Of a stretch of DNA of 50,962 nt, positions 1-8,050 are shown one piece after another. A program made the position numbers and the translations under genes. Every line of letters starts with the position of its first letter. Position 1 is the first letter of the stretch. The DNA is from Bradyrhizobium cenepequi (GTDB taxonomy: Bacteria > Pseudomonadota > Alphaproteobacteria > Rhizobiales > Xanthobacteraceae): the NCBI RefSeq assembly GCF_020329485.1, contig NZ_JAGKJI010000046.1, positions 1 to 50,962 of the forward strand. The letters are read 5' to 3'. Under the pieces are notes generated by a model, which had not been told where the DNA came from, searched no databases, and saw only the letters and a list, made by a program, of their open reading frames with translations.

Positions 1-1
1 C

Positions 2-289
2 GTCATCCAACTCGTTCAAGCCCGCAATGGCGGCGAAGAATTGCCGGCCGAATTTGTGTTCACGCCGGACGAGATCGAAGCCCTCAAGGCCATCAACAAA
101 ACCCTGAAAGGCCGGACCGAGCTCCAGAAGAACCACCATCGCCCCAACACTGTCGCCTGGGCGGCTTGGATCATCGCAAAGCTCGGCGGATGGACCGGCT
201 ACGCCTCGCATCGCCCACCTGGACCAATCACCTTCCACATGGGAATGGCTCGCTTCCAAATCCTCGTATACGGCCCGGCAAACGTGTAG
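2..289 (+). CDS. IS4-family transposase, C-terminal fragment (5' end outside window)
   Basis: The frame is open from base 2 and ends at a stop at 287-289, giving 95 residues of the C-terminal end of a DDE transposase. The stretch AAWIIAKLGGWTGY followed by RPPGPIT and a short Gly-Met-Ala-Arg-Phe segment matches the usual end of IS4/Tn5-type transposases, which catalyse cut-and-paste movement of their insertion sequence. The catalytic DDE core, if intact, lies to the left of the window. An internal ATG at 41 is not a credible start because the similarity extends upstream of it. I could not place the terminal inverted repeat in the 140 bases before the next gene, so it is unclear whether the element is complete. 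Confidence 0.8.
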   Translation, partial: VIQLVQARNGGEELPAEFVFTPDEIEALKAINKTLKGRTELQKNHHRPNTVAWAAWIIAKLGGWTGYASHRPPGPITFHMGMARFQILVYGPANV

Positions 290-427
290 ATGCCCTAGCG
301 CGTTCGCGGGGACGACAGCGACGCCAGATTGCCTAATCGTAATGCAGGCTGCCGGACTGGCGCGATTGCGTGGGCTGCGTTTCCACGCCATATAGGATTG
401 CACGTGGTTCAACCTATAGAGGCGTTG

Positions 428-931
428 ATGCTCGACGGACTTCGCCAGTTCATTGCCGATATTGTGTCGCCCGACGCGCAAGCGGGTCGTGCGTTCGATG
501 ACAATGATTATCGTCTTGCCGCCACTGCGCTGCTCGTCCACGTCGTCTCGATCGACGGCGAGCCGAGCGCGAACCAGAGGCGCAAACTGCACAGCCTGAT
601 CGAAACTCGCTTTGGGCTCGATCGCGGCACCGCGGACCAATTGATCGCTTCTGCGACACGGATCGAAGGCGAGGCGGTCGATCTCTATCATTTCACCAGC
701 GTCATCATGCGGCAGGTCAATGAGGATGGGCGCCTGCGCATCGTCGAGATGATGTGGGAGCTGGTCTATGCCGACGGCCAGGTCAGTGAGTTCGAGGACA
801 ACGTGGTGTGGCGCGCGGCGGATCTCCTGGGTGTTTCCTCGCGCGACCGCATCGATCTCAAGCGCCGCGTGGCTGATAAGCAGGCGAGCCTGCCTAGAGG
901 TCCTTGGGGCGTTGCAGACGCGGCAATCTGA
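428..931 (+). CDS. TerB-like tellurite-resistance family protein
   Basis: A 167-residue, largely helical acidic protein. Two internally similar segments, around residues 37-50 (VSIDGEPSANQRRK) and 112-125 (VYADGQVSEFEDN), carry the acidic D-G-x-x-S/E signature of the TerB fold, which is thought to bind metal through those acidic residues. TerB proteins are linked to tellurite and envelope stress, but the biochemical role of stand-alone TerB homologues is poorly known. ATG 428 was chosen because AGAGGCG lies just before it and the family similarity starts there. An in-frame ATG at 329 would add 33 residues of low-complexity sequence. The gene is monocistronic: 226 bases separate it from the next gene. 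No signal peptide is visible, so it is probably cytoplasmic. Confidence 0.75.
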   Translation: MLDGLRQFIADIVSPDAQAGRAFDDNDYRLAATALLVHVVSIDGEPSANQRRKLHSLIETRFGLDRGTADQLIASATRIEGEAVDLYHFTSVIMRQVNEDGRLRIVEMMWELVYADGQVSEFEDNVVWRAADLLGVSSRDRIDLKRRVADKQASLPRGPWGVADAAI

Positions 932-1157
932 CACGGCGTTCGCGGGCTGTTCGCTCCGCCGTGTAGATGACGAAACTTTAATGTACATCGCGCAACCGGC
1001 CGGTTTGCGCGAGAGGTCCCAAAATAGGGCATTCCGATCGCGAACGCAGCCGAAGCGCATGCGGATATTCCCGCGGATGGCTTGCGCGGGACCACAAGCC
1101 TATGCTCTCGTCCGGCCGTTCGTAACAGGCCCTGTGATTTATTAAGAGCATTCGATC

Positions 1158-1934
1158 GTGACCGAGTGTGTGACGCTGATTACCGGTGCATCCGCGGGTA
1201 TAGGCACCGAGCTGGCGCGTGTTTTCGCATCCAACGGTCATCGTGTGGCGTTGGTGGCGCGCCGCGCCGATCGCCTCACGGCGCTGGCCAATGAAATCGC
1301 CGCCAAGGGCGGCGCGGCGCCGATCGTGATTCCCTGCGACCTCGAGCAATCCGATGCCGGCGACAAGATCGCCGGCGCGCTGGCCGAGGCCGGCGTCGAG
1401 GTCAAATATGTCGTCAACAATGCCGGCTTCGGCGTGTTCGGCTATGCGAACAAGCGCGACCGGGTCGACCAGCTCAACATCATCAACGTCAACATCCGGG
1501 CGCTGACCGATCTGTCGCTGCGATTTACCGATTCGCTGATCCGCCATCGTGGCGGCATCCTCAATGTCGGCTCGATCGCCGGCTTCCTGCCGGGGCCGGG
1601 CATGGCGGTCTATTACGCGTCCAAGGCCTATGTGCTGTCGTTCACGGAGGCGCTGCGCAAGGAGCTTGAGCCGCATGGCGTCCGCGTCACCCTGGTCTGT
1701 CCGGGACCGGTGCCGACGGAATTCCAGGCCCGCGCCGGCTTCGCGCCGGGATTTGATTCGGCGATCCTCAACGTCTCGGCGGCGGAGGTCGCGCGGCAGG
1801 CCTATCGTGGTTTCATGGCGAACAAGCGCGCGGTGCTGCCCGGCTTGATCAAGGTGGTGCCGCTCCTGCTCCGATTCTTCCCACGCTCATTCATCCTGGC
1901 GGCGTCCGGCGGTTTCCAGCTGCGCCGGCGCTGA
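1158..1934 (+). CDS. SDR family NAD(P)-dependent oxidoreductase
   Basis: A 258-residue classical short-chain dehydrogenase/reductase. The cofactor loop TGASAGIG is at residues 9-16, the NNAG motif follows mid-sequence, and the catalytic Ser139, Tyr152 and Lys156 (YYASK) are all present, so it should be active. The arginine pair after the second beta strand (ALVARR) suggests a preference for NADP(H). The start is GTG at 1158; the ribosome site in front is weak. The C-terminus ends in a hydrophobic, basic stretch (residues ~228-258) that could lie on the membrane, as in DltE-like SDRs. The substrate cannot be read from the sequence. It stands alone, followed by an intergenic palindromic repeat. 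Confidence 0.85.
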   Translation: MTECVTLITGASAGIGTELARVFASNGHRVALVARRADRLTALANEIAAKGGAAPIVIPCDLEQSDAGDKIAGALAEAGVEVKYVVNNAGFGVFGYANKRDRVDQLNIINVNIRALTDLSLRFTDSLIRHRGGILNVGSIAGFLPGPGMAVYYASKAYVLSFTEALRKELEPHGVRVTLVCPGPVPTEFQARAGFAPGFDSAILNVSAAEVARQAYRGFMANKRAVLPGLIKVVPLLLRFFPRSFILAASGGFQLRRR

Positions 1935-1952
1935 CGCCGATCAAGGCCGCTA

Positions 1953-2054
1953 GAGCATTTTCGGTTCTGATTGAATCAGAACCAGAAGCTCTGGATTCTT
2001 GTTTTGACGCGTTTTCTTCACGCGAACCGGTATCCACTTCGCTCGAAAACGCTC
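1953..2054. repeat. Intergenic palindromic repeat, family A copy 1
   Basis: An approximately 100-base element. The left part holds the hairpin TCGGTTCTGATTGAATCAGAACC, described here by its arms GGTTCTGATT and AATCAGAACC. The right part runs through CTTGTTTTGACGCG, TTCACGCGAACCGG and TTCGCTCGAAAACGCTCC. A second copy in the opposite orientation lies at 19813-19906. I recall this as a common intergenic element in Bradyrhizobium and Rhodopseudomonas. It sits between two plus-strand genes and has no coding potential. Confidence 0.7.
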
Positions 2055-2164
2055 CAATCTGGCCCGCGATTTGCTTTCGAAATTCTCGATGAGTTGGCGT
2101 GAACTCACCCGAAATTAAGAATCACTTAGGCATGCTGCAGCCCGCTGCGTGCCGCTTGAGGTCG

Positions 2165-2968
2165 ATGTCGTCACGGTCTGAACAAGCCAATGTCGTGCTG
2201 CCCTTCTCCAGTGGAAGGCGCGCTGTCGTCACCCCGGCCGAACCTGCCTCGCTGCTGCCGGTCCTGATCGTCCTGCACCAGGAGACCTCCAAGCCCGGCC
2301 GCGTCGGCAACGCCTTGCGTGCGCTCGGCCATCTCCTGGATATCCGCCGCCTGCGGTTTGGCGATGCGCTTCCCGAAACACTGGACGAACATGCCGGCGC
2401 CATCATCTTCGGCGGCCCGATGAGTGCCAATGACAGCGATGATTTTGTGCGGCGGGAGATCGACTGGATCGAGATTCCCCTGCGCGAGCAGCGTCCGTTC
2501 CTCGGAATCTGCCTAGGGGCCCAGATGCTCGCCAAGCAGCTCGGCGCGACCGTTGCGCCGCATCCGCAGGGCCGCGCCGAGATCGGCTATTATCCGATCC
2601 GCCCAACCGAAGCAGGTTTCGCGCTCTGCCCCTTCTGGCCGGATCAGGTCTACCACTGGCATCGCGAGGGATTCGAACTGCCAGATGGCGCCGAGCTGCT
2701 CGCCGAGGGCGCCGATTTTCCGGTGCAGGCGTTCCAGTATGGACACGCCTTCGGCCTGCAGTTCCACCCCGACGTCACCTACGCGATGATGCATTGCTGG
2801 ACCACGCGCGGCTGCGACCGGCTGGATTCGCCCGGCGCGCGCCCGCGCCACCAGCATTTTACCGACCGCGCCGTTTACGATGCGATCGAGCGGGCGTGGT
2901 TGAAGCATTTCATCGACGATTGGCTTGCGCGGACGCCGATGGCGACGATGACGGAGGCGGCGGAGTAG
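2165..2968 (+). CDS. Class I glutamine amidotransferase-like protein (GMP synthase-like)
   Basis: A 267-residue protein with the class I glutaminase fold (alpha/beta, related to the amidotransferase half of GMP synthase). The nucleophile elbow GICLGAQ places Cys116, and the catalytic histidine is His201 in LQFHPDV. The usual triad acid in this family is Glu in HPE; here the position is Asp203. There is no synthetase domain, so it either hydrolyses glutamine for a partner or acts on another gamma-glutamyl compound. ATG 2165 was chosen because the upstream 22 residues (from ATG 2099) are not conserved-looking. The nearest neighbours, an SDR and a tRNA, give no pathway hint. Confidence 0.8.
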   Translation: MSSRSEQANVVLPFSSGRRAVVTPAEPASLLPVLIVLHQETSKPGRVGNALRALGHLLDIRRLRFGDALPETLDEHAGAIIFGGPMSANDSDDFVRREIDWIEIPLREQRPFLGICLGAQMLAKQLGATVAPHPQGRAEIGYYPIRPTEAGFALCPFWPDQVYHWHREGFELPDGAELLAEGADFPVQAFQYGHAFGLQFHPDVTYAMMHCWTTRGCDRLDSPGARPRHQHFTDRAVYDAIERAWLKHFIDDWLARTPMATMTEAAE

Positions 2969-3108
2969 AGGGACACGCGGGTGATGGCGTGACTGTCAGA
3001 AGTGGGAGTTTGTGGCACTAGAGCCCGTCTTCGCCCGTTGGGCTTCGACGAGGCAGCCTTCGCCACGACAGGGCTTGCCTAGCCGAAGCTGGCGAAGCCA
3101 GCGAAGGC
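2969..3108. other. Non-coding spacer downstream of tRNA-Ala
   Basis: This spacer lies between the amidotransferase stop and the 3' end of the minus-strand tRNA. It holds several CTTCG/CGAAG-rich short repeats and one perfect hairpin (GCTGGC, loop GAA, GCCAGC, at 3088-3102) a few bases past the tRNA 3' end. It may help end or process the tRNA transcript, but no T-tract follows, so I do not call a terminator. The other flank (3185-3363) must hold the tRNA promoter on the minus strand and the yggT promoter on the plus strand; no clear boxes were found. Confidence 0.4.
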
Positions 3109-3184
3109 TGGTGGAGCCAGGCGGGATCGAACCGCCGACCTCATCATTGCGAACGATGCGCTCTCCCAGCTGAGCTATGGCCCC
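3109..3184 (-). tRNA. tRNA-Ala (anticodon CGC)
   Basis: Read on the minus strand, a 76-base cloverleaf starts GGGGCCATAGCTCAGCTGGG and ends in an encoded CCA. The acceptor stem pairs GGGGCCA with TGGCTCC (one G-U). The D arm is GCTC...GAGC. The anticodon arm is CATCG / TTCGCAA / TGATG, with anticodon CGC at 3149-3151, which reads the alanine codon GCG. The T arm contains GGTTCGATCC. The GGGGC(C/U)A acceptor is typical of bacterial tRNA-Ala and carries the G3-U70 wobble pair that marks alanine tRNAs. No remnant of an integrated element is visible at its 3' end. Confidence 0.95.
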
Positions 3185-3363
3185 GTCCAGACCGGTCCGT
3201 GCTGAGCAGTTCGGCCGGCAATCGGCGCCATTTACCGTCCGGCCTGAGGTCAAGTCAAGAACAGTAAACGCCCGGTTTTTGGCGCGTCCGGGCGCAAGTT
3301 CCCTTGTTTGTGCAGGGGCGAACCGATATCTAGCTCATTGTCCCACCCGCGAGCTCCCTCCAC

Positions 3364-3654
3364 ATGCGCGCCGTCCTCGACATCCTCATCATTATCCTTG
3401 ACCTCTATGTCTGGCTCCTGATCGCCGCCGCGATCCTGTCGTGGCTGGTCGCGTTCAACGTCGTGAACACGCGCAATCAGTTCGTTTCCGCGGTGGCCGA
3501 GTTCCTCTACCGGATCACAGAACCGGTGCTGGCGCCCATCCGGAACATCATGCCGAACCTGGGCGGGCTCGATATTTCGCCGATCATCGTGATCCTGCTC
3601 ATCATGTTCATCGAGCGGGTGATCATGTACTACGTCTACCCCAACGTGATCTGA
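3364..3654 (+). CDS. YggT family membrane protein
   Basis: A 96-residue integral membrane protein with two hydrophobic segments, about residues 5-28 and 67-90, separated by a loop containing FLYRITEPVLAPIRNIMP. That loop is the signature of the YggT (YlmG) family, which acts in membrane or envelope organisation near the cell division genes in other bacteria. The exact role is unknown. It is followed 22 bases later by the DUF167 gene and then folD on the same strand, so the three are probably one transcript. The length is normal for a one-repeat YggT, half the E. coli two-repeat protein. Confidence 0.9.
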   Translation: MRAVLDILIIILDLYVWLLIAAAILSWLVAFNVVNTRNQFVSAVAEFLYRITEPVLAPIRNIMPNLGGLDISPIIVILLIMFIERVIMYYVYPNVI

Positions 3655-3676
3655 GCGCCGTTCAGCCGGTGACCGA

Positions 3677-4021
3677 ATGGTGACCGAACCTTGGCGCTAT
3701 TCCACCGATGGCGTCAGCGTCGCATTGCGCGTGACGCCCCGCGGCGGCCGCGACGATATCGACGGCATGGAGACGCTGTCCGACGGCCGTAGCGTGGTGA
3801 AGGTCCGGGTCCGGGCCATCGCCGATGGCGGCGAGGCCAATCGGGCGGTAATGGGCCTGCTTGCCAAGGCGCTTGGCGTGCCCAAGGGACGGGTGAAGAT
3901 CCTCTCGGGCGCCACATCGCGGCTCAAGCAGGTGGCGATCGATGGCGATCCACAGCGGCTCGGCGAGACCTTGCGCCAGTTGACCGCGAGCAAAGCCAAC
4001 CGATCTGAAGCGAAGGATTGA
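3677..4021 (+). CDS. DUF167 (YggU) family protein
   Basis: A 114-residue soluble protein of the DUF167/YggU family. The conserved core is visible: VALRVTPRGGRDDIDG near the start, then KVRVRAIADGGEANRAVM and LLAKALGVPKGRVKILSGATSRLKQV, the last being the family signature of Gly-x-Thr-Ser-Arg-x-Lys. The fold is a small alpha/beta sandwich; no enzyme activity is established. The partnership with YggT just upstream is widespread in bacteria. ATG 3677 is used; a GTG nine bases upstream is an alternative. folD follows after one base, which suggests translational coupling. Confidence 0.9.
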   Translation: MVTEPWRYSTDGVSVALRVTPRGGRDDIDGMETLSDGRSVVKVRVRAIADGGEANRAVMGLLAKALGVPKGRVKILSGATSRLKQVAIDGDPQRLGETLRQLTASKANRSEAKD

Positions 4022-4022
4022 G

Positions 4023-4907
4023 ATGACGGCTCACATCATCGACGGAAAAGCCATTGCAGCCGACCTCCGCGCCCGCGTTGCGGCGGAGGTTGCCCGCGTC
4101 AAGCGCGAGCACGGACTCGTGCCGGGGCTTGCGGTGGTCCTGGTCGGTAATGATCCCGCGAGCGAAGTCTATGTCCGCAGCAAGCACACGCAGACGCAGG
4201 CCGCCGGCATGGCTTCGTTCGAGCACAAGCTGCCGGCCGACGTCGCGCAGGCCGATCTGCTGGCGCTGATCGGCAAGCTCAACCGCGACCCGGCGGTGCA
4301 CGGCATCCTGGTGCAATTGCCGCTGCCGAAATCCATTCACACCGAGACCGTTATCAATGCCATTGATCCGGCCAAGGATGTCGATGGCCTGCATCCGAAC
4401 AATGCCGGGCGGCTCGCTGGCGGCTTCGCCGCGCTGTCGCCCTGCACGCCGCTCGGCTGCATCATCCTGACCAAGAGCGTGCATGCCTCGCTCGAAGGCA
4501 TGAATGCGCTTGTGATCGGCCGCTCCAACCTGGTCGGCCGTCCGCTGGTGCAATTGCTCCTGAACGAGAACGCAACGGTGACGATCGCGCATTCGCGCTC
4601 GCGCGACCTGCCGAAGCTCGCCGCCGGCGCCGACCTGCTCTATGCCGCGGTCGGCAGGCCCGAGATGGTGCGCGGCGACTGGATCAAGCCGGGTGCGACT
4701 GTGATCGATGTCGGCATCAACCGCATTCCGGTGCCTGGCGGCAAGCCGCGCCTGGTCGGCGACGTCGCCTATCAGGAGGCGCTCAACGTCGCCGGCGCGA
4801 TCACGCCGGTGCCTGGCGGCGTCGGGCAGATGACGGTGGCGTGCCTCCTGGTGAATACGCTCCGCGCCGCCTGCGCCATCGCGGGCCTGCCGGCGCCGGG
4901 GGTTTAG
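4023..4907 (+). CDS. folD: Bifunctional methylenetetrahydrofolate dehydrogenase / methenyltetrahydrofolate cyclohydrolase
   Basis: FolD interconverts 5,10-methylene-, 5,10-methenyl- and 10-formyl-tetrahydrofolate, making NADPH and feeding purine, formyl-Met-tRNA and serine/glycine metabolism in the cytosol. The 294-residue length is normal. Catalytic Tyr50 and Lys54 sit in YVRSKHTQTQ. The folate-site motif DGLHPNNAGR is at residues 121-130, and the NADP-binding loop GRSNLVGRP at 166-174. The C-terminal signature TPVPGGVGQMT is intact. It starts one base after the DUF167 stop, and probably belongs to the yggT-yggU-folD transcript. A palindromic repeat separates it from the convergent M20 peptidase gene. 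Confidence 0.97.
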   Translation: MTAHIIDGKAIAADLRARVAAEVARVKREHGLVPGLAVVLVGNDPASEVYVRSKHTQTQAAGMASFEHKLPADVAQADLLALIGKLNRDPAVHGILVQLPLPKSIHTETVINAIDPAKDVDGLHPNNAGRLAGGFAALSPCTPLGCIILTKSVHASLEGMNALVIGRSNLVGRPLVQLLLNENATVTIAHSRSRDLPKLAAGADLLYAAVGRPEMVRGDWIKPGATVIDVGINRIPVPGGKPRLVGDVAYQEALNVAGAITPVPGGVGQMTVACLLVNTLRAACAIAGLPAPGV

Positions 4908-4916
4908 GGGAACCTT

Positions 4917-5016
4917 GTCATTCCGGGGCGATGCGAAGCATCGAGCCCGGAATCCATTTCTCCGCCGATGCGGCTCGATGGATTCCGGGCTCGCGCTGCG
5001 CGCGCCCCGGAATGAC
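4917..5016. repeat. Intergenic palindromic repeat, family B copy 1
   Basis: A long imperfect inverted repeat lying between the convergent folD and M20 peptidase genes. The outer arms are GTCATTCCGGGGCG and CGCCCCGGAATGAC, and the inner arms GCCCGGAATCCAT and ATGGATTCCGGGC. Transcribed from either side it would form one large hairpin, and it probably serves as, or replaces, a terminator. A second member with the same arms lies at 17685-17823. Confidence 0.75.
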
Positions 5017-5025
5017 GACTGGGCA

Positions 5026-6507
5026 TCACCCCGCGCTGTTCTCGATGAATCGCTGATAGAACCGGATCATGTCGGCATAGCCCTCGATGCTGAGGCGCTC
5101 GTTGGTGCCGTGGAAGCGCTTCAGGTCGTCGCTGTTGGCCCGCACCGGGGAGAAGCGGAAGATGTTGTCGGTGATATCGGCATAATGCCGCGAATCGGTG
5201 GCGGCGATCATCAGGCCGGGCGCGACGATGACGTCGGGATAGATCTCGCGGATGGTGCGGTTGAGCGTTTGGTAGGACGCGCTGGCTGTGCCGGTCACCG
5301 GTGGTGGATCGGTATTGCCTGGAAACGGCCTGATCGCGATGCGATCGTCGCCGACGGTCGAGCGGACATGATCGGTCACGCTGGCCTGGGTGTCACCGGG
5401 AAGCAGGCGGAAATTGACGATCGCCTCGGCATGGCCGGGCAGCACATTGTCCTTGTCGCCGGCATTGAAGATGGTGAGCGCGGTGGTGGTGCGGACCATC
5501 GCTTCCGTTGGCCCGCTCTTCTCGAACTCGCGCAAGAGCAGCGGCTTGAACAGCCAGAGGTTCGACAGCACCACGCGGTTGAAGCCGTTCATCTCGGGCG
5601 CCAGCGTGTCGAACATTTCTGACACCGTGCGGCGGATCTGCATCGGCACGCGGTGATCCTCGAGCCTTGCGAGCGCCGCGCTCATCATGCCGATCGCGGT
5701 TTCGCGCGGCGGCATCGAGGAGTGGCCGGGCGTTGCCTGCGCCGAGAGCACGAGCGTGGCATAGCCTTTTTCGGCGACGCCGATCAGCGCAGTCGGCTTG
5801 GCAAGCCCTTTCATGATGCCGTCGGTGATCAAGAGGCCTTCGTCGAGCACGAAGTCGAGCTTGATCCCGCGTGAGGTGAGTGTTGCGGCGATCGCCTTGG
5901 CGCCGCGCGTGCCCGCAACCTCCTCGTCATGGCCGAAGGCGAAATAGATCGTCCGCTTCGGGTGAAAACCCGCGTTCGCCAGCGCCTCCGCGGCCTCCAG
6001 CATCGAATAGAGGTTGCCCTTGTCGTCCCAGGAGCCGCGGCCCCAGACGAATCCGTCGGCGATCACGCCGTCATAGGGCGGCTGCTGCCAGTCCTTGTCG
6101 GTACCGGGCGCGACCGGCACCACGTCCTGATGCGCGAGCAGGGCGATCGACTGTGCCCTCGGATCGCTGCCTTCCCAGGTGTAGAGCAGGCTGAAGCCGC
6201 CGATGATCTCGCGCTTGGCCGCGGCATGAAATGCCGGGAAGCTTTTCTCGATATGCGCCTGCATGCCGCGCAGCGCCTGGGCATGCTGCTCGGGCTTTTC
6301 GAAGCTCGAGATCGTCTTGAAGCGGATCGCCTCGGCAAGCCGCCTGACGGCGGCTTCCGCATCAACGGCTGCGCGCGGGATCGCCGTAACCTGGAGCTGC
6401 CGCGAGCCGCGGCTGAAGACATTGAAGGCGACCGCGCCGGCAAGGACGAGAGCCGCTGCGAGCAGGAGCAGCAGGACCTTGCCGATGATCTTGATGAGCC
6501 GGCGCAA
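5026..6507 (-). CDS. Membrane-anchored M20 family metallopeptidase (carboxypeptidase PM20D1-like)
   Basis: A 493-residue zinc peptidase of the M20 family. Residues ~9-30 form a single membrane anchor, so the catalytic part is probably periplasmic. Metal ligands and catalytic residues are in place: His126 and Asp128 in LLAHQDVVP, Asp161 in GRGSWDDKGN, and Glu195-Glu196 in FGHDEEVAG. The long form with an N-terminal anchor resembles carboxypeptidase S and PM20D1, which hydrolyse or condense N-acyl amino acids and peptides; the true substrate is not readable here. Pyrophosphatase lies just upstream on the same strand (63 bases), so they may share a transcript. Confidence 0.88.
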   Translation of the reverse strand: MRRLIKIIGKVLLLLLAAALVLAGAVAFNVFSRGSRQLQVTAIPRAAVDAEAAVRRLAEAIRFKTISSFEKPEQHAQALRGMQAHIEKSFPAFHAAAKREIIGGFSLLYTWEGSDPRAQSIALLAHQDVVPVAPGTDKDWQQPPYDGVIADGFVWGRGSWDDKGNLYSMLEAAEALANAGFHPKRTIYFAFGHDEEVAGTRGAKAIAATLTSRGIKLDFVLDEGLLITDGIMKGLAKPTALIGVAEKGYATLVLSAQATPGHSSMPPRETAIGMMSAALARLEDHRVPMQIRRTVSEMFDTLAPEMNGFNRVVLSNLWLFKPLLLREFEKSGPTEAMVRTTTALTIFNAGDKDNVLPGHAEAIVNFRLLPGDTQASVTDHVRSTVGDDRIAIRPFPGNTDPPPVTGTASASYQTLNRTIREIYPDVIVAPGLMIAATDSRHYADITDNIFRFSPVRANSDDLKRFHGTNERLSIEGYADMIRFYQRFIENSAG

Positions 6508-6570
6508 TCGTTCCCCCTCGACACGCCCGCGCCCCGGAAGCGCCGTGCTGCGCGCTTGGGACGCGAATAT

Positions 6571-7098
6571 CTATTTCTTCGCGCGTGCGATCGATTCGGT
6601 GATCAGCCTGCGCGCTTCGTCGGCATCGCCCCAGTGCAGCACCTTCACCCATTTGCCTTTCTCGAGATCCTTGTAGTGCTCGAAGAAGTGCTGGATCTGG
6701 TCCAGCGTGATCTGGGGAAGGTCGCTAAAGTTCTTCACCTTGTCGTAGCGCTGGGTGAGCTTGGACGAGGGCACCGCGAGAATCTTCTCGTCGCCGCCCG
6801 CTTCGTCCTCCATCAGCAGCACACCAACGGGGCGCACGCTCATCACCGCACCTGGCACGATGGCGCGGGTGTTGACGATCAGGACGTCGCAGGGGTCGCC
6901 GTCGTCCGAAAGCGTATGCGGGATGAAGCCGTAATTGCCAGGATAGCGCATCGGCGTATAGAGGAAGCGGTCGACCACCAGCGTGCCGGCTTCCTTGTCC
7001 ATTTCGTATTTGATCGGCTCGCCGCCGACCGGCACTTCGATGATGACGTTGACGTCATGCGGCGGATTCACTCCGATCGATACCGCATCAATACGCAT
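6571..7098 (-). CDS. ppa: Inorganic diphosphatase
   Basis: Soluble family I pyrophosphatase, which hydrolyses pyrophosphate to phosphate in the cytosol and pulls biosynthetic reactions forward. The protein is 175 residues, the normal bacterial length. The active-site signature DDGDPCDVL puts Asp66, Asp68 and Asp71 around the metals, and Asp98 and Asp103 in MEDEAGGDEK complete the set. The frame stays open upstream to 7185, but ATG 7098 was chosen because the family starts at MRIDAVSIG and GGAG lies about seven bases before it. The M20 peptidase gene follows downstream. Confidence 0.96.
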   Translation of the reverse strand: MRIDAVSIGVNPPHDVNVIIEVPVGGEPIKYEMDKEAGTLVVDRFLYTPMRYPGNYGFIPHTLSDDGDPCDVLIVNTRAIVPGAVMSVRPVGVLLMEDEAGGDEKILAVPSSKLTQRYDKVKNFSDLPQITLDQIQHFFEHYKDLEKGKWVKVLHWGDADEARRLITESIARAKK

Positions 7099-7267
7099 AG
7101 AGAACTCCGTTGTTGCCAGGGCAGGCGCGCCGGGGCAGGAACAGTGATTGCTACTGTCATACGCGGGCTGGGCCCGCCCATCCATCTAACTTTCGGAGAG
7201 AAATGATGGATTTTTGGGCTATTGGTTGACGCGCGCCCGTAGCGCCGTCCCGAGGACGCTCCCGGCC

Positions 7268-7777
7268 TCAGTTGGTCCAGGCAAAAGCGACCTTGTCGAG
7301 CGATTTCGGCCCGAACCTCTCCGACGAGCGCGCCACCATGCGGCCGCCAAGCGCGCGATAAAACTCCGTGGCCGGATCGTTATCGGACAGCGCCCAGACC
7401 ACCATGCTCTTCAGCCCGCTCTGCGCGAGGTCGCGGCGGGCGGCGTTGAACAGGCGGCGGCCGAAGCCGAGGCCCTGGAATTCCGGCCGGAGATAGAGCT
7501 CGTAGATCTCGCCTTCGAAGTGCAGGCTGCGGGCGCGGTTGCGGCCGTAATTGGCGTAGCCTGCGATCCTGTCGCCGAACACCAGCACGCTGACGCGGCT
7601 GCCCTTGCGGATCGCACTGTCCCACCAGTACGGACCCCGCCGGTTGATCAGCTTTTCCAATTCGGCGCCGGGGATGATGCCCTGATAGGCTGAACGCCAG
7701 GCTTCGTCATGCGTAGCCGCCACCGCGGCTGCATCAGCAACTTTGGCCGGCCGGACCTCTATCAGGGTTGTGCTCAT
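7268..7777 (-). CDS. GNAT family N-acetyltransferase
   Basis: A 169-residue acetyl-CoA-dependent acetyltransferase of the GNAT superfamily. Motif A, which holds the pyrophosphate of CoA, is visible as LRPEFQGLGFGRRLFNAA around residues 96-113 (Q/R-x-x-G-x-G/A pattern), preceded by the beta strand EIYELYLRP. The C-terminal ALSDNDPATEFYRALGG is the usual motif B region. Substrates of such stand-alone GNATs range from small amines to protein N-termini, and nothing here narrows that down. It is transcribed towards ppa with about 170 bases in between. Confidence 0.88.
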   Translation of the reverse strand: MSTTLIEVRPAKVADAAAVAATHDEAWRSAYQGIIPGAELEKLINRRGPYWWDSAIRKGSRVSVLVFGDRIAGYANYGRNRARSLHFEGEIYELYLRPEFQGLGFGRRLFNAARRDLAQSGLKSMVVWALSDNDPATEFYRALGGRMVARSSERFGPKSLDKVAFAWTN

Positions 7778-8050
7778 GATCCAATCAAAGCAAGTCGGCG
7801 CGCCGCCTTCAAGCTCTATCGTTAATTATCGGTTAACCTGTGGATTTTTTGCATCAGTTTTCGAACGACCTGTACCGAAAGAGGACAGCGCGATGCTTCA
7901 ATCGGCCGGTTCGTGATGCTGGAGGCGGCTGGCGTCACGCTGCTGACATATGGTCAGTAGGCGTGCCGTGAAAAACTGCGCCGAGCGTTGATTCGCGAGA
8001 TAGTCTTTCGGCGACTCCTGTTTGCCCAGCATGGTCGCGTCAGGCTAAGG

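Noticed and set aside
3109..3184. tRNA-Ala as an attachment site of a genomic island
   Set aside because: No integrase gene and no second copy of the tRNA 3' end were found in the neighbouring sequence.
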